Source of the DNA: Pelosinus fermentans DSM 17108
Lineage (GTDB): Bacteria > Bacillota > Negativicutes > DSM-13327
Length of the DNA: 64,000 nt
NCBI RefSeq assembly: GCF_000271485.2
Contig: NZ_AKVN02000001.1
Coordinates: 2,174,001 to 2,238,000 of the forward strand
Direction of reading: 5' to 3'
Position numbers and translations under genes: made by a program. Under the pieces are notes generated by a model that was given only the letters and a program-made list of their open reading frames with translations, made no database searches and had not been told where the DNA came from. Positions 1-9,655 of the stretch are shown in pieces. Each line of letters begins with the position of its first letter. The stretch's first letter is position 1.

Positions 1-139
1 CCCTCAAGAGCATGAAGCTGTAATGAGAGTGGAGGATGCTGATCAGCCTGACGGTATAATTGTAGAAGAGCTGCAAAAAGGATATTCCGTAAAAGGTAAG
101 GTTATTAGACCCAGTATGGTTAAAGTCGTAAGTAATTAG
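1..139 (+). CDS. grpE: GrpE nucleotide exchange factor, C-terminal end (partial)
   Basis: This is the 3' end of a gene cut by the window edge; the frame starts at base 2 and ends at TAG 137-139. The roughly 45 residues include [14 protein letters not shown] and VIRPSMVKV, which match the conserved beta-domain end of GrpE, the ADP/ATP exchange factor of DnaK. Its position 62 bp upstream of dnaK is the usual hrcA-grpE-dnaK-dnaJ order. The start, and any CIRCE operator, would lie outside the window. Confidence 0.9.
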   Translation, partial: PQEHEAVMRVEDADQPDGIIVEELQKGYSVKGKVIRPSMVKVVSN

Positions 140-201
140 AAGTTACTTAAAAACTTCATTTTAAAAATAAAATTTTACATATTTCAAGGAGGAAGAAAAA
201 A

Positions 202-2028
202 ATGGCAAAAGTAATTGGTATAGATCTTGGTACTACAAATTCATGTGTGGCAGTAATGGAAGGTGGAGAGCCGGTTGTTATTGCAAATGCTGAAGGAAAC
301 AGAATTACTCCTTCCGTAGTAGGTTTTTCTAAAAATGATGAGCGTTTGGTTGGTCAATTGGCAAAGCGCCAAGCTGTGTCCAATCCTGAGCGTACGATTA
401 GTTCCATTAAAAGACATATGGGTACTGATCATAAAGTGAAAATTGATGATAAGACTTATACTCCTCAAGAAATTTCTGCAATGATTTTGCAAAAATTAAA
501 AACAGATGCAGAAGCTTATTTGGGTCAAACTGTTACGCAAGCTGTTATTACTGTACCTGCTTATTATAATGATAGTCAACGTCAAGCAACAAAAGATGCT
601 GGAACCATTGCAGGCTTAGAAGTACTTCGTATTATCAATGAACCAACAGCTGCAGCTTTAGCTTATGGTATTGATAAAGGCAACGATCATACAGTATTGG
701 TTTTTGACTTGGGTGGTGGTACTTTTGACGTATCGATCTTAGAACTTGGCGAAGGTGTGTTTGAGGTAAAGGCTACCAATGGTAATAATCGTTTAGGCGG
801 AGATGATTTCGATGAACGTGTTATGAAATGGTTAGTTGCAGAGTTCAAAAAAGAAAATGGTATTGATTTGTCAAAAGATCGTATGGCAGAACAACGCTTG
901 CGCGAAGCTGCTGAAAAAGCAAAAATTGAACTTTCTGGTGTATTGACAACTAATATTAATTTACCATTTATTACTGCGGATCAAACTGGTCCTAAACATT
1001 TAGAAGTGAACTTAACAAGAGCTAAGTTTGATGAATTAACTGCTGATTTGGTTGAATCTACTATGGGGCCAACTCGTCAGGCAATGAGCGATGCGGGTTT
1101 GTCACCTAAGGATATTGAAAAAGTAATTTTGGTGGGTGGTTCTACTCGTATTCCTGCAGTGCAAGAAGCTATCAAAGGATTCCTGGGCAAAGAACCGCAT
1201 CGTGGTGTAAATCCTGATGAGTGTGTAGCGGTAGGTGCTGCGATTCAAGCTGGTGTATTGGTAGGAGAAGTTAAAGATGTTCTTTTACTTGATGTAACTC
1301 CATTATCATTGGGAATTGAAACATTAGGTGGAGTATACACTAAAATTATTGAACGTAATACTACTATCCCTACATCAAAAAGCCAAGTGTTCTCTACTGC
1401 GGCTGATAATCAACCATCTGTAGATATTCATGTTCTGCAAGGTGAAAGAGAAATAGCGGCTTATAATAAAACATTAGGACGTTTTGAATTAAAAGACATT
1501 CCACCTGCACAACGTGGCGTACCTCGTATTGAAGTTTCCTTTGACATTGATGCTAACGGCATTGTTCATGTATCAGCGAAAGATTTGGGCACTGGTAAGG
1601 AACAAAAAATTACCATCACTTCATCCGGCGGTATGAGCAAAGATGATATTGAACGTATGGTAAAAGAAGCAGAAGCACATGCAGCGGAAGATAAGGCTCG
1701 TAAGGACGAAGTAGAAGTTCGTAACAATGCTGATTCTTTGGTATATCAAGCTGAAAAGACAATCAAAGACATGGGTGATAAAGTCGAAGATAAGGATTTG
1801 CTTGAAAAAGTACAAAAAGCTGCTGACGCATTAAAAGAAAGCCTCAACGGTACTGATACCGAAAAGATTAAAGCAGATACAGAAGAATTAACAAAGCCAT
1901 TGTATGAAATGACATCTGCAGTCTATAATAAAGAGCAAGAGGCTACTGCTGAGCAAGCGCCTGGAGCAGGCACTGAAGAAAAAGTGGTTGATGCTGAGTA
2001 TAAAGTAGTAGATGAAGACAAAAAATAG
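202..2028 (+). CDS. dnaK: Chaperone protein DnaK (Hsp70)
   Basis: ATP-dependent cytoplasmic chaperone that binds unfolded proteins together with DnaJ and GrpE. The 608-residue product has the phosphate-binding motif GIDLGTTNS at the N terminus, the second Hsp70 signature [14 protein letters not shown] near residue 167 and the third signature [13 protein letters not shown] near 310, then the substrate-binding domain and an acidic C-terminal tail ending in VVDEDKK. The length is normal for Gram-positive-type DnaK. The ATG start follows a strong AAGGAGG at 186-192. It lies between grpE and dnaJ in the class I heat-shock cluster. Confidence 0.98.
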   Translation: MAKVIGIDLGTTNSCVAVMEGGEPVVIANAEGNRITPSVVGFSKNDERLVGQLAKRQAVSNPERTISSIKRHMGTDHKVKIDDKTYTPQEISAMILQKLKTDAEAYLGQTVTQAVITVPAYYNDSQRQATKDAGTIAGLEVLRIINEPTAAALAYGIDKGNDHTVLVFDLGGGTFDVSILELGEGVFEVKATNGNNRLGGDDFDERVMKWLVAEFKKENGIDLSKDRMAEQRLREAAEKAKIELSGVLTTNINLPFITADQTGPKHLEVNLTRAKFDELTADLVESTMGPTRQAMSDAGLSPKDIEKVILVGGSTRIPAVQEAIKGFLGKEPHRGVNPDECVAVGAAIQAGVLVGEVKDVLLLDVTPLSLGIETLGGVYTKIIERNTTIPTSKSQVFSTAADNQPSVDIHVLQGEREIAAYNKTLGRFELKDIPPAQRGVPRIEVSFDIDANGIVHVSAKDLGTGKEQKITITSSGGMSKDDIERMVKEAEAHAAEDKARKDEVEVRNNADSLVYQAEKTIKDMGDKVEDKDLLEKVQKAADALKESLNGTDTEKIKADTEELTKPLYEMTSAVYNKEQEATAEQAPGAGTEEKVVDAEYKVVDEDKK

Positions 2029-2075
2029 GATTGTATAAGAAAGCTTAGTCATTGAATCAAGTAAGTTGACTAATG

Positions 2076-2106
2076 TTTGGCAGGGATGTTTTCTTTCCCT
2101 GCCAAA
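2076..2106 (+). terminator. Hairpin between dnaK and dnaJ
   Basis: TTTGGCAGGGA (2076-2086) and TCCCTGCCAAA (2096-2106) form a perfect 11-bp stem with a 9-nt loop. There is no U-run after it, so it may be a leaky terminator or an mRNA-processing/stability element that lowers dnaJ expression relative to dnaK. Confidence 0.5.
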
Positions 2107-2219
2107 TACTATATAATTGGTAACAGGAAATAACCGCTAAAACACATGGCCTTTTATGGCATTGTGTTTTGGTGGTTCAACTGTTTTTCTATTAAATATA
2201 AGTTTTAGGATGGTGTAAT

Positions 2220-3356
2220 GTGAGTAAACGCGACTACTATGAAGTATTGGGCGTAAATAAAGGTGCGTCTGATGATGAAATAAAAAAAGCATTTCGTAAA
2301 ATGGCCCGTAAGTACCATCCTGACGTAAATCGCGATAAGACAAAAGAAGCCGAAGAGCAATTTAAAGAAGTCAATGAAGCATATGAGGTTTTGTCAAATA
2401 GTGAGCGTCGGGCGCAATACGATCAATTTGGCCATGCTGCTTTTGATGGAAATGGCGGAGGCGGTGGCTTTGGTGGATTTGGCGGCGGTAGCAGCGGTGG
2501 ATTTAATGATATATTTGATATGTTCTTTGGTGGGCAATCTGGCTTTGGCGGAAGACAGCCAGGACCTGAAAAAGGATCAGATTTGCGTTATGACATGGAA
2601 ATTACTTTTGAACAGGCTGCGTTTGGCGTAGAGATGGAAATCCAAATCCCAAGAACAGAGGATTGTCAAAAATGTAGTGGATCAGGAGCCGCGCCGGGAA
2701 CTCATGCTGAGACTTGCAGCCAGTGTAAGGGGACAGGGCAAATTCAAGTGGCGCAAAATACACCTTTTGGCCGAATGATTAATACGAGGACTTGTGATCG
2801 TTGCCATGGAGAAGGAAAAATTGTACAAACGCCTTGTAAAGAGTGCCACGGACAAGGTAAAACCCGTGTTAAACGCAAAATTAAAGTGAAGATACCTGCA
2901 GGGGTTGATAATGGGTCAAGGCTTCGTGTCAGCCATGAAGGAGAAGCGGGTATGCGCGGCGGTCCTCCAGGGGATTTATATGTTTATATCTTTGTAAAAT
3001 CTCACAAACTGTTTACTCGTGAAGGTAGTGAGGTTATATGTGAAGTACCAATCAGTTTTGTTCAAGCCACATTAGGAGATGAAATTGAGGTTCCTACGTT
3101 AGATGGCAAAGTTAAATTAAAGATTACAGAGGGAACTCAATCTGGAACGATTTTCCGGCTGCGGGAAAAAGGTATTCCTCACTTAAGAGGTAATGGACGT
3201 GGTGACCAGCATGTAAGAGTAAAAGTACTGACACCGCAAAAATTAAATGAAAAACAGCGTGAGCTTTTACAAGAATTTGCAAAGGCGAGCGGTGAAAATA
3301 TTAATCCTGAACAAAAGAATTTTTTCAAGAAAGTAAAGGATGTGTTTGGGGTATAA
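2220..3356 (+). CDS. dnaJ: Chaperone protein DnaJ (Hsp40)
   Basis: Co-chaperone that stimulates DnaK ATPase activity and delivers substrates. The product has 378 residues. The J domain (about 1-70) contains the HPD motif in KYHPDVNRD, a Gly/Phe-rich linker follows (about 75-115), and the central zinc domain has all four CxxCxGxG repeats ([32 protein letters not shown]). The C-terminal substrate-binding domains are complete. The start is GTG at 2220, overlapping an out-of-frame ATG at 2218; AGGATGG just upstream serves as ribosome binding site. Full-length type I DnaJ. Confidence 0.97.
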   Translation: MSKRDYYEVLGVNKGASDDEIKKAFRKMARKYHPDVNRDKTKEAEEQFKEVNEAYEVLSNSERRAQYDQFGHAAFDGNGGGGGFGGFGGGSSGGFNDIFDMFFGGQSGFGGRQPGPEKGSDLRYDMEITFEQAAFGVEMEIQIPRTEDCQKCSGSGAAPGTHAETCSQCKGTGQIQVAQNTPFGRMINTRTCDRCHGEGKIVQTPCKECHGQGKTRVKRKIKVKIPAGVDNGSRLRVSHEGEAGMRGGPPGDLYVYIFVKSHKLFTREGSEVICEVPISFVQATLGDEIEVPTLDGKVKLKITEGTQSGTIFRLREKGIPHLRGNGRGDQHVRVKVLTPQKLNEKQRELLQEFAKASGENINPEQKNFFKKVKDVFGV

Positions 3357-3367
3357 GTAGGTTTAAT

Positions 3368-3407
3368 AAACCACCAATGCACAACAGTGATTGTGCATTG
3401 GTGGTTT
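3368..3407 (+). terminator. Rho-independent terminator after dnaJ
   Basis: A perfect 17-bp stem (3368-3384 with 3391-3407) encloses the loop CAGTGA. It sits 12 bp after the dnaJ stop and closes the heat-shock operon. The 3' side ends in TTT only. Confidence 0.75.
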
Positions 3408-3487
3408 AAAATACCCTTTGTAACTCCAGGCTAACCAGGCTTTTTGGTAAGTATAAATTTTATAGGTGGAGAAAAATGAGATTTTAT

Positions 3488-3589
3488 GAACCACAAAGGA
3501 CACAATGCCGCTGATGCGGCACACAAAGGCGTGCACAAAAAAATATATAAATAAAAACCCTTTATGTTTCCTTTGCATCTTTGTGGTTC
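3488..3589. repeat. Structured intergenic repeat with GAACCACAAAG termini (MITE/REP-like)
   Basis: The 11-bp inverted ends GAACCACAAAG (3488-3498) and CTTTGTGGTTC (3579-3589) flank an inner hairpin TGCCGC-TGAT-GCGGCA (3506-3521) and further CACAAAGG-like units. No ORF of interest is inside. ACCACAAAGG-type repeats recur between genes in many bacterial genomes (recalled, not searched), so this looks like a dispersed non-autonomous repeat. Confidence 0.55.
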
Positions 3590-3657
3590 GATTCGTGATA
3601 TCTGTTTTAAGAAATATGTTAACATTTTCTTAGTAGAGAAGAAAAGGGGCGATTGGT

Positions 3658-4596
3658 ATGAAATGGGCTGAAATAAGCATTCTGACGACGCATGAAGCTG
3701 CTGAAACGGTGGCTAATATTTTTCATGAATTAGGATCGAGTGGTGTGGTTATTGAAGACCCCGAGCTTGTGAATTCATACCTTGCTTCAGGTGTATGGGA
3801 TTATTCGGATATTCCTCAGGAAAGTAATACAGAAGTGGTAACGGTTAAGGCATACTTACCTGTTGATCATCAGCTAGATGATAAGCTGCGGAATTTTGAA
3901 GAAGAGTTTCAGCAGATTTCTTCCCGTGGAATGGATAAAGGTAAAGGAGAAATGCAGTGTCGAGAGGTGCAGGAAGAAGACTGGGCATCCTCGTGGAAAG
4001 CATTTTTTCACCCCATAAAAGTAGGTCAATATATTGTAATAAAACCTTCTTGGGAAGAATATATAGCTACTGTTGATGACTTAGTGATTGAACTTGATCC
4101 TGGTATGGCTTTTGGTACGGGTACTCATCAAACAACAGCTATGTGCTGCCGGGCATTGGAAGAAACGGTAAAAGCCGGTGATCTTATTTTTGATGTTGGT
4201 ACAGGGTCAGGCATATTATCTATAGCTGCAGCTAAACTTGGTGCTGCTAGTGTACAGGCGGTAGATTTAGATCATGGTGCAGTTCGAGTTGCCAAAGAAA
4301 ATGTTGTGATCAATCAGGTAGAGGACATTGTACAGGTAGGTCAGGGAGATTTATTGACAGGTGTCACAGGCCAAGCTGATATTGTGATTGCAAATATTAT
4401 TGCAGATGTAGTGATTAAGTTATTGGTCGACATACCAAAACGTTTAAAAGATGAAGGAATCTTTATTGCCAGCGGCATTATCACGGAACGGCTTAGTGAT
4501 GTTGCGGCTGCCATGTTAGAGCATAATCTAATAGTAGAGAAAGTCATTGAAGAAGGTGGCTGGGTTGCGATTATAGCACGCAAAGGGGGCCGGTGA
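3658..4596 (+). CDS. prmA: Ribosomal protein L11 methyltransferase PrmA
   Basis: SAM-dependent methyltransferase that trimethylates ribosomal protein L11. The product is 312 residues, usual for PrmA, with an N-terminal L11-recognition domain and a C-terminal Rossmann fold holding the SAM motif DVGTGSGILSI around residue 178 and the NxxA-type motif IVANIIADV around 245. The ATG start is preceded by AAAAGGGGCGA. The stop overlaps the GTG start of rsmE (GTGA), indicating translational coupling. Confidence 0.96.
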   Translation: MKWAEISILTTHEAAETVANIFHELGSSGVVIEDPELVNSYLASGVWDYSDIPQESNTEVVTVKAYLPVDHQLDDKLRNFEEEFQQISSRGMDKGKGEMQCREVQEEDWASSWKAFFHPIKVGQYIVIKPSWEEYIATVDDLVIELDPGMAFGTGTHQTTAMCCRALEETVKAGDLIFDVGTGSGILSIAAAKLGAASVQAVDLDHGAVRVAKENVVINQVEDIVQVGQGDLLTGVTGQADIVIANIIADVVIKLLVDIPKRLKDEGIFIASGIITERLSDVAAAMLEHNLIVEKVIEEGGWVAIIARKGGR

Positions 4597-5333
4597 CTTT
4601 GCGTCGGTTTTTTATAAAAACATCTTTATCTGAAGAAATGTTTATTGATGGACAAGATGCACATCATATTAGTAAAGTACTTAGACTGCAAGTTGGCGAT
4701 AAGATTATAGTGATACCTCCTGATGGACAAGCGGGCACAGCCCAAATCATAGAGATTGCTGTTGATAGAGTTAGGCTGCTCCTAGAGGGGACTCTAGAGG
4801 AAGCAAAAGAAGCACCTATACAAGTTTATTTAGCTCAAGGATTGCCGAAAAGTGATAAAATGGACTATATTATCCAAAAAGCAGTAGAGTTAGGGGTAAC
4901 AGCCATATTTCCCATACAAATGGATCATTCAGTGGTACAGTATGATAATGCTAAAAAAAAATCCCGCGGCGAACGCTGGCAGAAAATTTCTTTAGAAGCA
5001 GCTAAGCAGTGTGGACGTAGCTTTATACCTTCTGTGGAACCCATCCAAAGCTTGACAGAACTCTTTTCCCAGCTTTCGGATGAAGTAGTTATTATTATGT
5101 TATATGAAGGACAAACTGAAAAGGGATTAAAGAAAGCTTTAGCAGAAAAATCGGCAAAAACTTATCTTTTGTTAGTTGGTCCTGAGGGTGGTTTTAGCAA
5201 TCAGGAACTTATTATTTCTCAAAAGCATGGAGCTTTGGTTGTTACTATGGGACCGCGCATTTTACGCACAGAAACGGCATCCTTAGCTGCTGTGGCTATG
5301 ATTATGTATGAATATGGTGATATGGGGGGCTAA
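4593..5333 (+). CDS. rsmE: 16S rRNA (uracil1498-N3)-methyltransferase RsmE
   Basis: Methylates N3 of U1498 in 16S rRNA. It is a 246-residue SPOUT-class enzyme: an N-terminal PUA-like domain (HHISKVLRLQVGD) is followed by the knotted methyltransferase domain with LLVGPEGGFSNQE and MGPRILRTETASLAA, the hallmark SAM-binding loops. The GTG start overlaps the prmA stop. The next gene begins 2 bp after its stop, so prmA-rsmE-mtaB is one operon. Confidence 0.96.
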   Translation: MTLRRFFIKTSLSEEMFIDGQDAHHISKVLRLQVGDKIIVIPPDGQAGTAQIIEIAVDRVRLLLEGTLEEAKEAPIQVYLAQGLPKSDKMDYIIQKAVELGVTAIFPIQMDHSVVQYDNAKKKSRGERWQKISLEAAKQCGRSFIPSVEPIQSLTELFSQLSDEVVIIMLYEGQTEKGLKKALAEKSAKTYLLLVGPEGGFSNQELIISQKHGALVVTMGPRILRTETASLAAVAMIMYEYGDMGG

Positions 5334-5335
5334 GT

Positions 5336-6643
5336 GTGCCGCAAGTTGCGTTTACTACCTTAGGGTGTAAAGTGAATCAGTTTGAAACTGAGATTATGGA
5401 AGGCTTATTTAAGCAGCGGGGCTATGAAATGGTTCCCTTTGATCAAGTTGCTGATGTTTATGTAATTAATACTTGCTCCGTTACTCATTTGGGTGAAAAA
5501 AAATCCAGGCAAATAATTAGGCGGGCAATACGTCTTAATCCAAAAGCAATTGTAGCTGTAGCTGGATGTTATGCTCAAGTCTCGCCGCAAGAAATTGAAG
5601 CGATAGAAGGCGTAAAAGTAATCGTTGGCACACAAGATCGCCAGCGTATTGTGGATTTAGTAGAGCAAGCTGCTCATTGTATGAGTCCAGTAAATATTGT
5701 GACGAATATTATGAAAGCAGAGTATTTTGAAGATATTCCTTTATTTGATGCCCCTGGTCGTACACGAGCTTTTTTAAAGATACAGGAAGGTTGTACTAAT
5801 TTTTGTACGTATTGCATTATTCCATATGCTCGTGGCCCGTTAAGATCCCGTCCTTTGTCGAGTATTATTCAGGAAACTGAAAAACTGATTGCCGCAGGTT
5901 TTAAAGAAATTGTATTAACAGGGATTCATTTAGGGGCATATGGTCGTGATATGGAAGATGAGATTACGTTAGCGGATGTTGTTAGAGCGATCCTGAAGAT
6001 ACAAGGTCTTGTTCGCCTTCGATTAGGGTCTTTGGAGTCTATTGAAATATCAGATGAATTAATTGCCCTTATGAAGCAGGATGATAGGCTATGCAGTCAT
6101 CTGCACTTACCTTTACAAGCAGGTGATGCTACTGTTTTGAAAGCTATGAACAGGCATTATACCCTGGGTGAATATCAACAGCTTATTGCTAATATTAGGA
6201 ATAAAGTTGAAGATATTGCGATTTCTACAGATATTATTGTCGGCTTTCCCGGTGAAACGCCAGAGATGTTTAATAATGCGTTAGCTTTTGTAGAGAAAAT
6301 GAATTTTTCTCGTATGCATATTTTTCCTTATTCACGGCGTAGTGGCACTCCTGCTGCTGAGTATTCTGGGCAAATACCCGAAGAGGAAAAAAGACGGCGA
6401 GTACAAATTATGCAGGAGTTAGCAGAAAAAAAAGCTGATGAATTTCTGCAATCTTTCCTTAATCGGCAATTTACCGTCTTATTTGAAATGGAGAGTCAAA
6501 AAAGTGAGAATATTATCGATGGCTTAACTGGAAACTATATTCGTGTTTATACGAGTGGTAATCAAAATATGCAAGGGAAATCTTTTCAGGTAATATTGGA
6601 AAAACCATATCGTGATGGAGTATGGGGGAAAATAGTGGATTAA
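5336..6643 (+). CDS. mtaB: tRNA t6A37 methylthiotransferase MtaB
   Basis: Radical SAM enzyme that converts t6A37 to ms2t6A37 in ANN-decoding tRNAs. The 435 residues show the MTTase order: an N-terminal domain with cluster cysteines in TLGCKVNQFETE, NTCSVT and VAGCYAQ, the radical SAM motif CTNFCTYCIIPYARG (CxxxCxxC), and a C-terminal TRAM domain. The CKVNQ signature favours MtaB over MiaB or RimO. The start is GTG 5336, two bases after the rsmE stop; an earlier GTG at 5334 is out of frame. Confidence 0.95.
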   Translation: MPQVAFTTLGCKVNQFETEIMEGLFKQRGYEMVPFDQVADVYVINTCSVTHLGEKKSRQIIRRAIRLNPKAIVAVAGCYAQVSPQEIEAIEGVKVIVGTQDRQRIVDLVEQAAHCMSPVNIVTNIMKAEYFEDIPLFDAPGRTRAFLKIQEGCTNFCTYCIIPYARGPLRSRPLSSIIQETEKLIAAGFKEIVLTGIHLGAYGRDMEDEITLADVVRAILKIQGLVRLRLGSLESIEISDELIALMKQDDRLCSHLHLPLQAGDATVLKAMNRHYTLGEYQQLIANIRNKVEDIAISTDIIVGFPGETPEMFNNALAFVEKMNFSRMHIFPYSRRSGTPAAEYSGQIPEEEKRRRVQIMQELAEKKADEFLQSFLNRQFTVLFEMESQKSENIIDGLTGNYIRVYTSGNQNMQGKSFQVILEKPYRDGVWGKIVD

Positions 6644-6669
6644 TTTTATAAAAAGAAGTCATTGGCAGC

Positions 6670-6694
6670 AGGATATCTGAGAAAAAAGCAGAAT
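6670..6694 (+). promoter_or_regulatory. Sigma-H-type promoter upstream of the HIT gene
   Basis: AGGATAT, 11 nt, GCAGAAT. This matches the B. subtilis sigma-H (Spo0H) pattern AGGAWWW-N11/12-RNNGAAT without a mismatch, and is preceded by GC as in other copies in this window (28472, 43184, 63822 minus, 58343). It lies about 110 bp before the HIT-family gene and rpsU-yqeY. Confidence 0.55.
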
Positions 6695-6805
6695 AATTTT
6701 AAAGACTTAGATAGAATGTATGTATCTAGTGATAAAGATTAACCAATATTGAATCTTTATAGTTAGCTGTTTGGGTAGTAACAAAGCGAAGGGAGGTGTT
6801 GTAGT

Positions 6806-7153
6806 ATGCCGCAGGAATGTATTTTTTGTAAGATTGCAACCAAGGAGATTCCTGTAACTGCTTTATATGAGGATGAGCATATGATCGTTTTTCCTGATAT
6901 CAATCCAGTTACTCCAGTCCATGTGTTAGTAATTCCCAAAAAGCATATTGCTAATCTCCTAGAACTAGCACCTGAAGATGCATCACTAGTAGGTCATATC
7001 GTATTTACTATTTCCCGGCTTGCTTCTCAGTTAGGAATTGCAGAAGATGGATTTCGACTGGTTGTAAATACAAAAGATAATGGTGGACAAACAGTTCATC
7101 ATTTGCATTGGCATGTACTTGGTGGTAGATTTATGACTTGGCCACCAGGTTGA
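6806..7153 (+). CDS. HIT-family nucleotide hydrolase (HinT-like)
   Basis: Histidine-triad protein of 115 residues, the usual HinT size. The N terminus has the zinc-type CIFCKI motif, and the C-terminal active site reads TVHHLHWHVLGG, the HxHxH triad. Family members hydrolyse phosphoramidates or adenylates; the natural substrate is not evident here. The ATG is preceded by AAGGGAGGTG. It lies upstream of rpsU, a common association in Firmicutes. Confidence 0.93.
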   Translation: MPQECIFCKIATKEIPVTALYEDEHMIVFPDINPVTPVHVLVIPKKHIANLLELAPEDASLVGHIVFTISRLASQLGIAEDGFRLVVNTKDNGGQTVHHLHWHVLGGRFMTWPPG

Positions 7154-7248
7154 TATTGACAATGCTTACCTGTATCGTGTATAATTTCTAGGTGTATGTA
7201 GAACAAATACACTTCCCCATATCGGTTCAGTGGAGGGAGGGATATCAG

Positions 7249-7422
7249 ATGTCAGAAGTTAAAGTAGGAAAAAATGAAACAATTGATAGTGCACTCCGCA
7301 GATTTAAACGTACTTGTCAAAAAGCCGGTACTCTTGCTGAAATAAGAAAGCGCGAACATTATGAAAAACCTAGCGTAAAGCGCAAGAAAAAATCCGAAGC
7401 AGCGCGTAAACGCAAGTTTTAA
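7249..7422 (+). CDS. rpsU: 30S ribosomal protein S21
   Basis: Small basic ribosomal protein of 57 residues. The sequence runs from [20 protein letters not shown] to a Lys/Arg-rich end AARKRKF, as expected for S21. I chose ATG 7249, 10 nt after GGAGGGAGG, over an upstream in-frame start at 7192, because S21 proteins begin at this point and the extra 19 residues look non-coding. It lies directly upstream of yqeY, a widespread rpsU-yqeY pair. Confidence 0.95.
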   Translation: MSEVKVGKNETIDSALRRFKRTCQKAGTLAEIRKREHYEKPSVKRKKKSEAARKRKF

Positions 7423-7452
7423 TTAGAGTTTCTAAGTTTCGGAGGTTTTTAT

Positions 7453-7905
7453 ATGTCTTTAAAAGAAAGATTGACAGAAGATATGAAGCAGGCTATGAAG
7501 GATAAAGAGTCAGGTAAATTACGCCTTTCTGTTATTCGCATGGTACGTGCTAACATAAAGAATGTCGAGATAGACAGTAAACAAGAGCTTTCTGACGATG
7601 AGGTTTTAGGTGTTGTTTCCAAAGAAGTAAAGATGCGTCGCGATTCAATTGAAGAGTTCACGAAAGGCAATCGTTTAGATTTAGTTGAAAATCTTGAACA
7701 GGAAATTGAAGTTTTGATGAAGTATTTACCGGAACAACTTAGTGAAACCGAAGTTCGTACTTTAGTGGAGCAGGCTGTGGCAGAATCCAAAGCGGTTAGC
7801 CCTAAAGAAATGGGCAAAGTAATGGCTGTCCTAATGCCGAAGGTCAAAGGACGTGCTGATGGTAAAATGGTTAATACCATAGTGCGTGAGATGCTAAATC
7901 AATGA
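7453..7905 (+). CDS. yqeY: GatB/YqeY domain-containing protein YqeY
   Basis: YqeY family protein, 150 residues. Recognisable segments are MSLKERLTEDMKQAMK, LSVIRMVRANIKN and the C-terminal GRADGKMVN (the G-[RK]-x-D-G-x loop shared with the GatB tail domain). The family is thought to act in tRNA-linked metabolism, but its precise role is not settled. ATG follows TCGGAGGTTT; the gene is 30 bp after rpsU and probably co-transcribed. Confidence 0.93.
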   Translation: MSLKERLTEDMKQAMKDKESGKLRLSVIRMVRANIKNVEIDSKQELSDDEVLGVVSKEVKMRRDSIEEFTKGNRLDLVENLEQEIEVLMKYLPEQLSETEVRTLVEQAVAESKAVSPKEMGKVMAVLMPKVKGRADGKMVNTIVREMLNQ

Positions 7906-7910
7906 GTTAA

Positions 7911-7940
7911 TCTGGTACTTATTTTTTAATAAGTACCAGA
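7911..7940 (+). terminator. Terminator after yqeY
   Basis: TCTGGTACTTA (7911-7921) pairs with TAAGTACCAGA (7930-7940) around an A/T loop, followed by TTTTAATTTT. It starts 5 bp after the yqeY stop. Confidence 0.8.
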
Positions 7941-7975
7941 TTTTAATTTTAGCGATATTATCACTAGAATTAAAA

Positions 7976-8008
7976 AAAATAAGACAAGCTGAGGCTTGTC
8001 TTATTTTT
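7976..8008. terminator. Second terminator, possibly bidirectional
   Basis: AAAATAAGACAAGC (7976-7989) pairs perfectly with GCTTGTCTTATTTT (7994-8007) around the loop TGAG. Its A-run and T-run flanks would allow termination in either direction. Confidence 0.75.
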
Positions 8009-8340
8009 AATGTAGTTGTAAGTGAAGCATAATGATTATTATTTCGTTGGGTACTAAAATAGTTATAGATTCAAATCAATAACTGCGATTGATGATATGA
8101 TCGTAGTAAAAAAGTTATAATAGTAAGTAGTAGAAAATAGTTATATGTTTTACAAATAATTTATAAAAATGAAAGTAAGAACAATTGTTATGAATAATAG
8201 CGCATAGAATACAAATATATAGTATAATTAGGTTGTAAATTATGTCTTATGTCACTTATTCCTTACAATTAGACATTAACATACATGCTTCGACAAGTCA
8301 AGGGGGGTATTGTAAAAAAAATAAAAATAAAGGAGGAATA
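8009..8340. other. AT-rich intergenic region before the nfeD-floA operon
   Basis: No ORF with a credible ribosome binding site is visible. A TATAAT-like hexamer lies near 8224-8229 but I could not pair it with a convincing -35. The region probably holds the promoter of the nfeD operon. Confidence 0.4.
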
Positions 8341-8345
8341 ATAGG

Positions 8346-9635
8346 ATGAGGCATATCGTAAAAATAATGGCTGTATGTATATTTATTAGTATGCTGATAG
8401 GGGTTTATAAGCCGACGGCAGTCGATGCTCAGCAGGTAGTAATCATAAATGTGAAAGGCGAAATTGATGGCAGCCAAGTAGCACTCGTAAATCGTGGGTT
8501 AGCTGAGGCTGAAAAAAACAATGCTGCTGCGATTATCATTGAAATGGATACTTTTGGCGGCTTAGTTGATTCTGCCGTTAAAATTCGTGATGTGATTAGC
8601 CAAACACCGATTACAACAATTTGTTATGTTAAAAATCGGGCTTGGTCAGCTGGAGCTTTAATTGCCATTGCTCATAAGCACATTGCCATTGTACCAGGCG
8701 GCAGTATTGGTGCAGCGGAACCGATACCGACCACAGAGAAGACTATTGCTGCACTAAAAGCTGAATTTGCTGCCACAGCAAATAAAAGTGGGCGTAATGT
8801 GAAGGTCGCGGAAGCGATGGTGGATAAAACGGTAGGTTTCCCGGGATATGCTGAACCAGGACAGATTCTGGCTCTTACTGATTACCAGGCAAAAGAAGTG
8901 GGCTTTGCTGATATAATAGCTGCTGATCGCAAAGATGTATTAACTCATTATGGATTAATGGATCATGAAATTGTTGAATATCATCTTGGCTGGACGGAAA
9001 AAATAGCAGGATGGCTTTCTGACCCGACAGTAAAGTCATTTTTAGTATCCGTTATCTTTCTGGCTGTATTTACAGAAATTAAAACTGCTGGTATGGGAGT
9101 GGCAGCATTCATTGGTTTATTAGCGGCAATGTTGTTTTTTGGAAGTCAATGGCTGACAGGTTTAGCGGGATGGTTTGAGCTTATTTTATTTGCCAGTGGT
9201 GTGTTACTAATTCTAATTGAATTATTTGTTCCAGGCTTTGGTTTTTGGGGCATTAGTGGCGTTAGTTGTATTTTGGTAAGCATGTTTCTTACTTTAGGTG
9301 GAAATGCAACAGCTCTTAGCTTATTATCCATTAGTTTACTTATGGCAATTGCTGTTTTCTTATTCATACTTAAGTATCTGCCCTCAAGTAGATTGTGGGC
9401 TAAATTAATTTTAAAGGACTCGGAAACAACAGAAGCAGGGTTTAGCAGCAGTCATGACTATAGTGCTTATGTGGGACGAGAGGGTGTTGTTGTTACGTTG
9501 CTGAGACCATCGGGTTTAGTTGATTTTGATGGTGTACAGCTGGATGTAATATCAGAGGGGCAATATATTGAACCAGGAGTACGAGTAAAGGTGGTGAGCA
9601 GTAACGGCAGTCGAATTGTTGTAAAGCGAGTTTAA
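8346..9635 (+). CDS. Membrane-bound serine protease, NfeD family (ClpP-class)
   Basis: 429 residues with an N-terminal signal peptide (about 1-29), a ClpP/SppA-like protease domain, a run of hydrophobic helices (about 235-350), and a C-terminal NfeD OB-fold domain. The catalytic serine is probably in [13 protein letters not shown], and a lysine lies in [13 protein letters not shown]. The long NfeD form is usually encoded beside a stomatin or flotillin and is thought to act with it in membrane-domain quality control. Here floA starts 20 bp after the stop. ATG follows AAAGGAGGAATAATAGG. Confidence 0.93.
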   Translation: MRHIVKIMAVCIFISMLIGVYKPTAVDAQQVVIINVKGEIDGSQVALVNRGLAEAEKNNAAAIIIEMDTFGGLVDSAVKIRDVISQTPITTICYVKNRAWSAGALIAIAHKHIAIVPGGSIGAAEPIPTTEKTIAALKAEFAATANKSGRNVKVAEAMVDKTVGFPGYAEPGQILALTDYQAKEVGFADIIAADRKDVLTHYGLMDHEIVEYHLGWTEKIAGWLSDPTVKSFLVSVIFLAVFTEIKTAGMGVAAFIGLLAAMLFFGSQWLTGLAGWFELILFASGVLLILIELFVPGFGFWGISGVSCILVSMFLTLGGNATALSLLSISLLMAIAVFLFILKYLPSSRLWAKLILKDSETTEAGFSSSHDYSAYVGREGVVVTLLRPSGLVDFDGVQLDVISEGQYIEPGVRVKVVSSNGSRIVVKRV

Positions 9636-9655
9636 ATGGAGTGGGAGGTAATAGA

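Noticed and set aside
7192-7248. N-terminal extension of rpsU
   Set aside because: The upstream start would add 19 residues absent from S21 and would lie before the strong Shine-Dalgarno.
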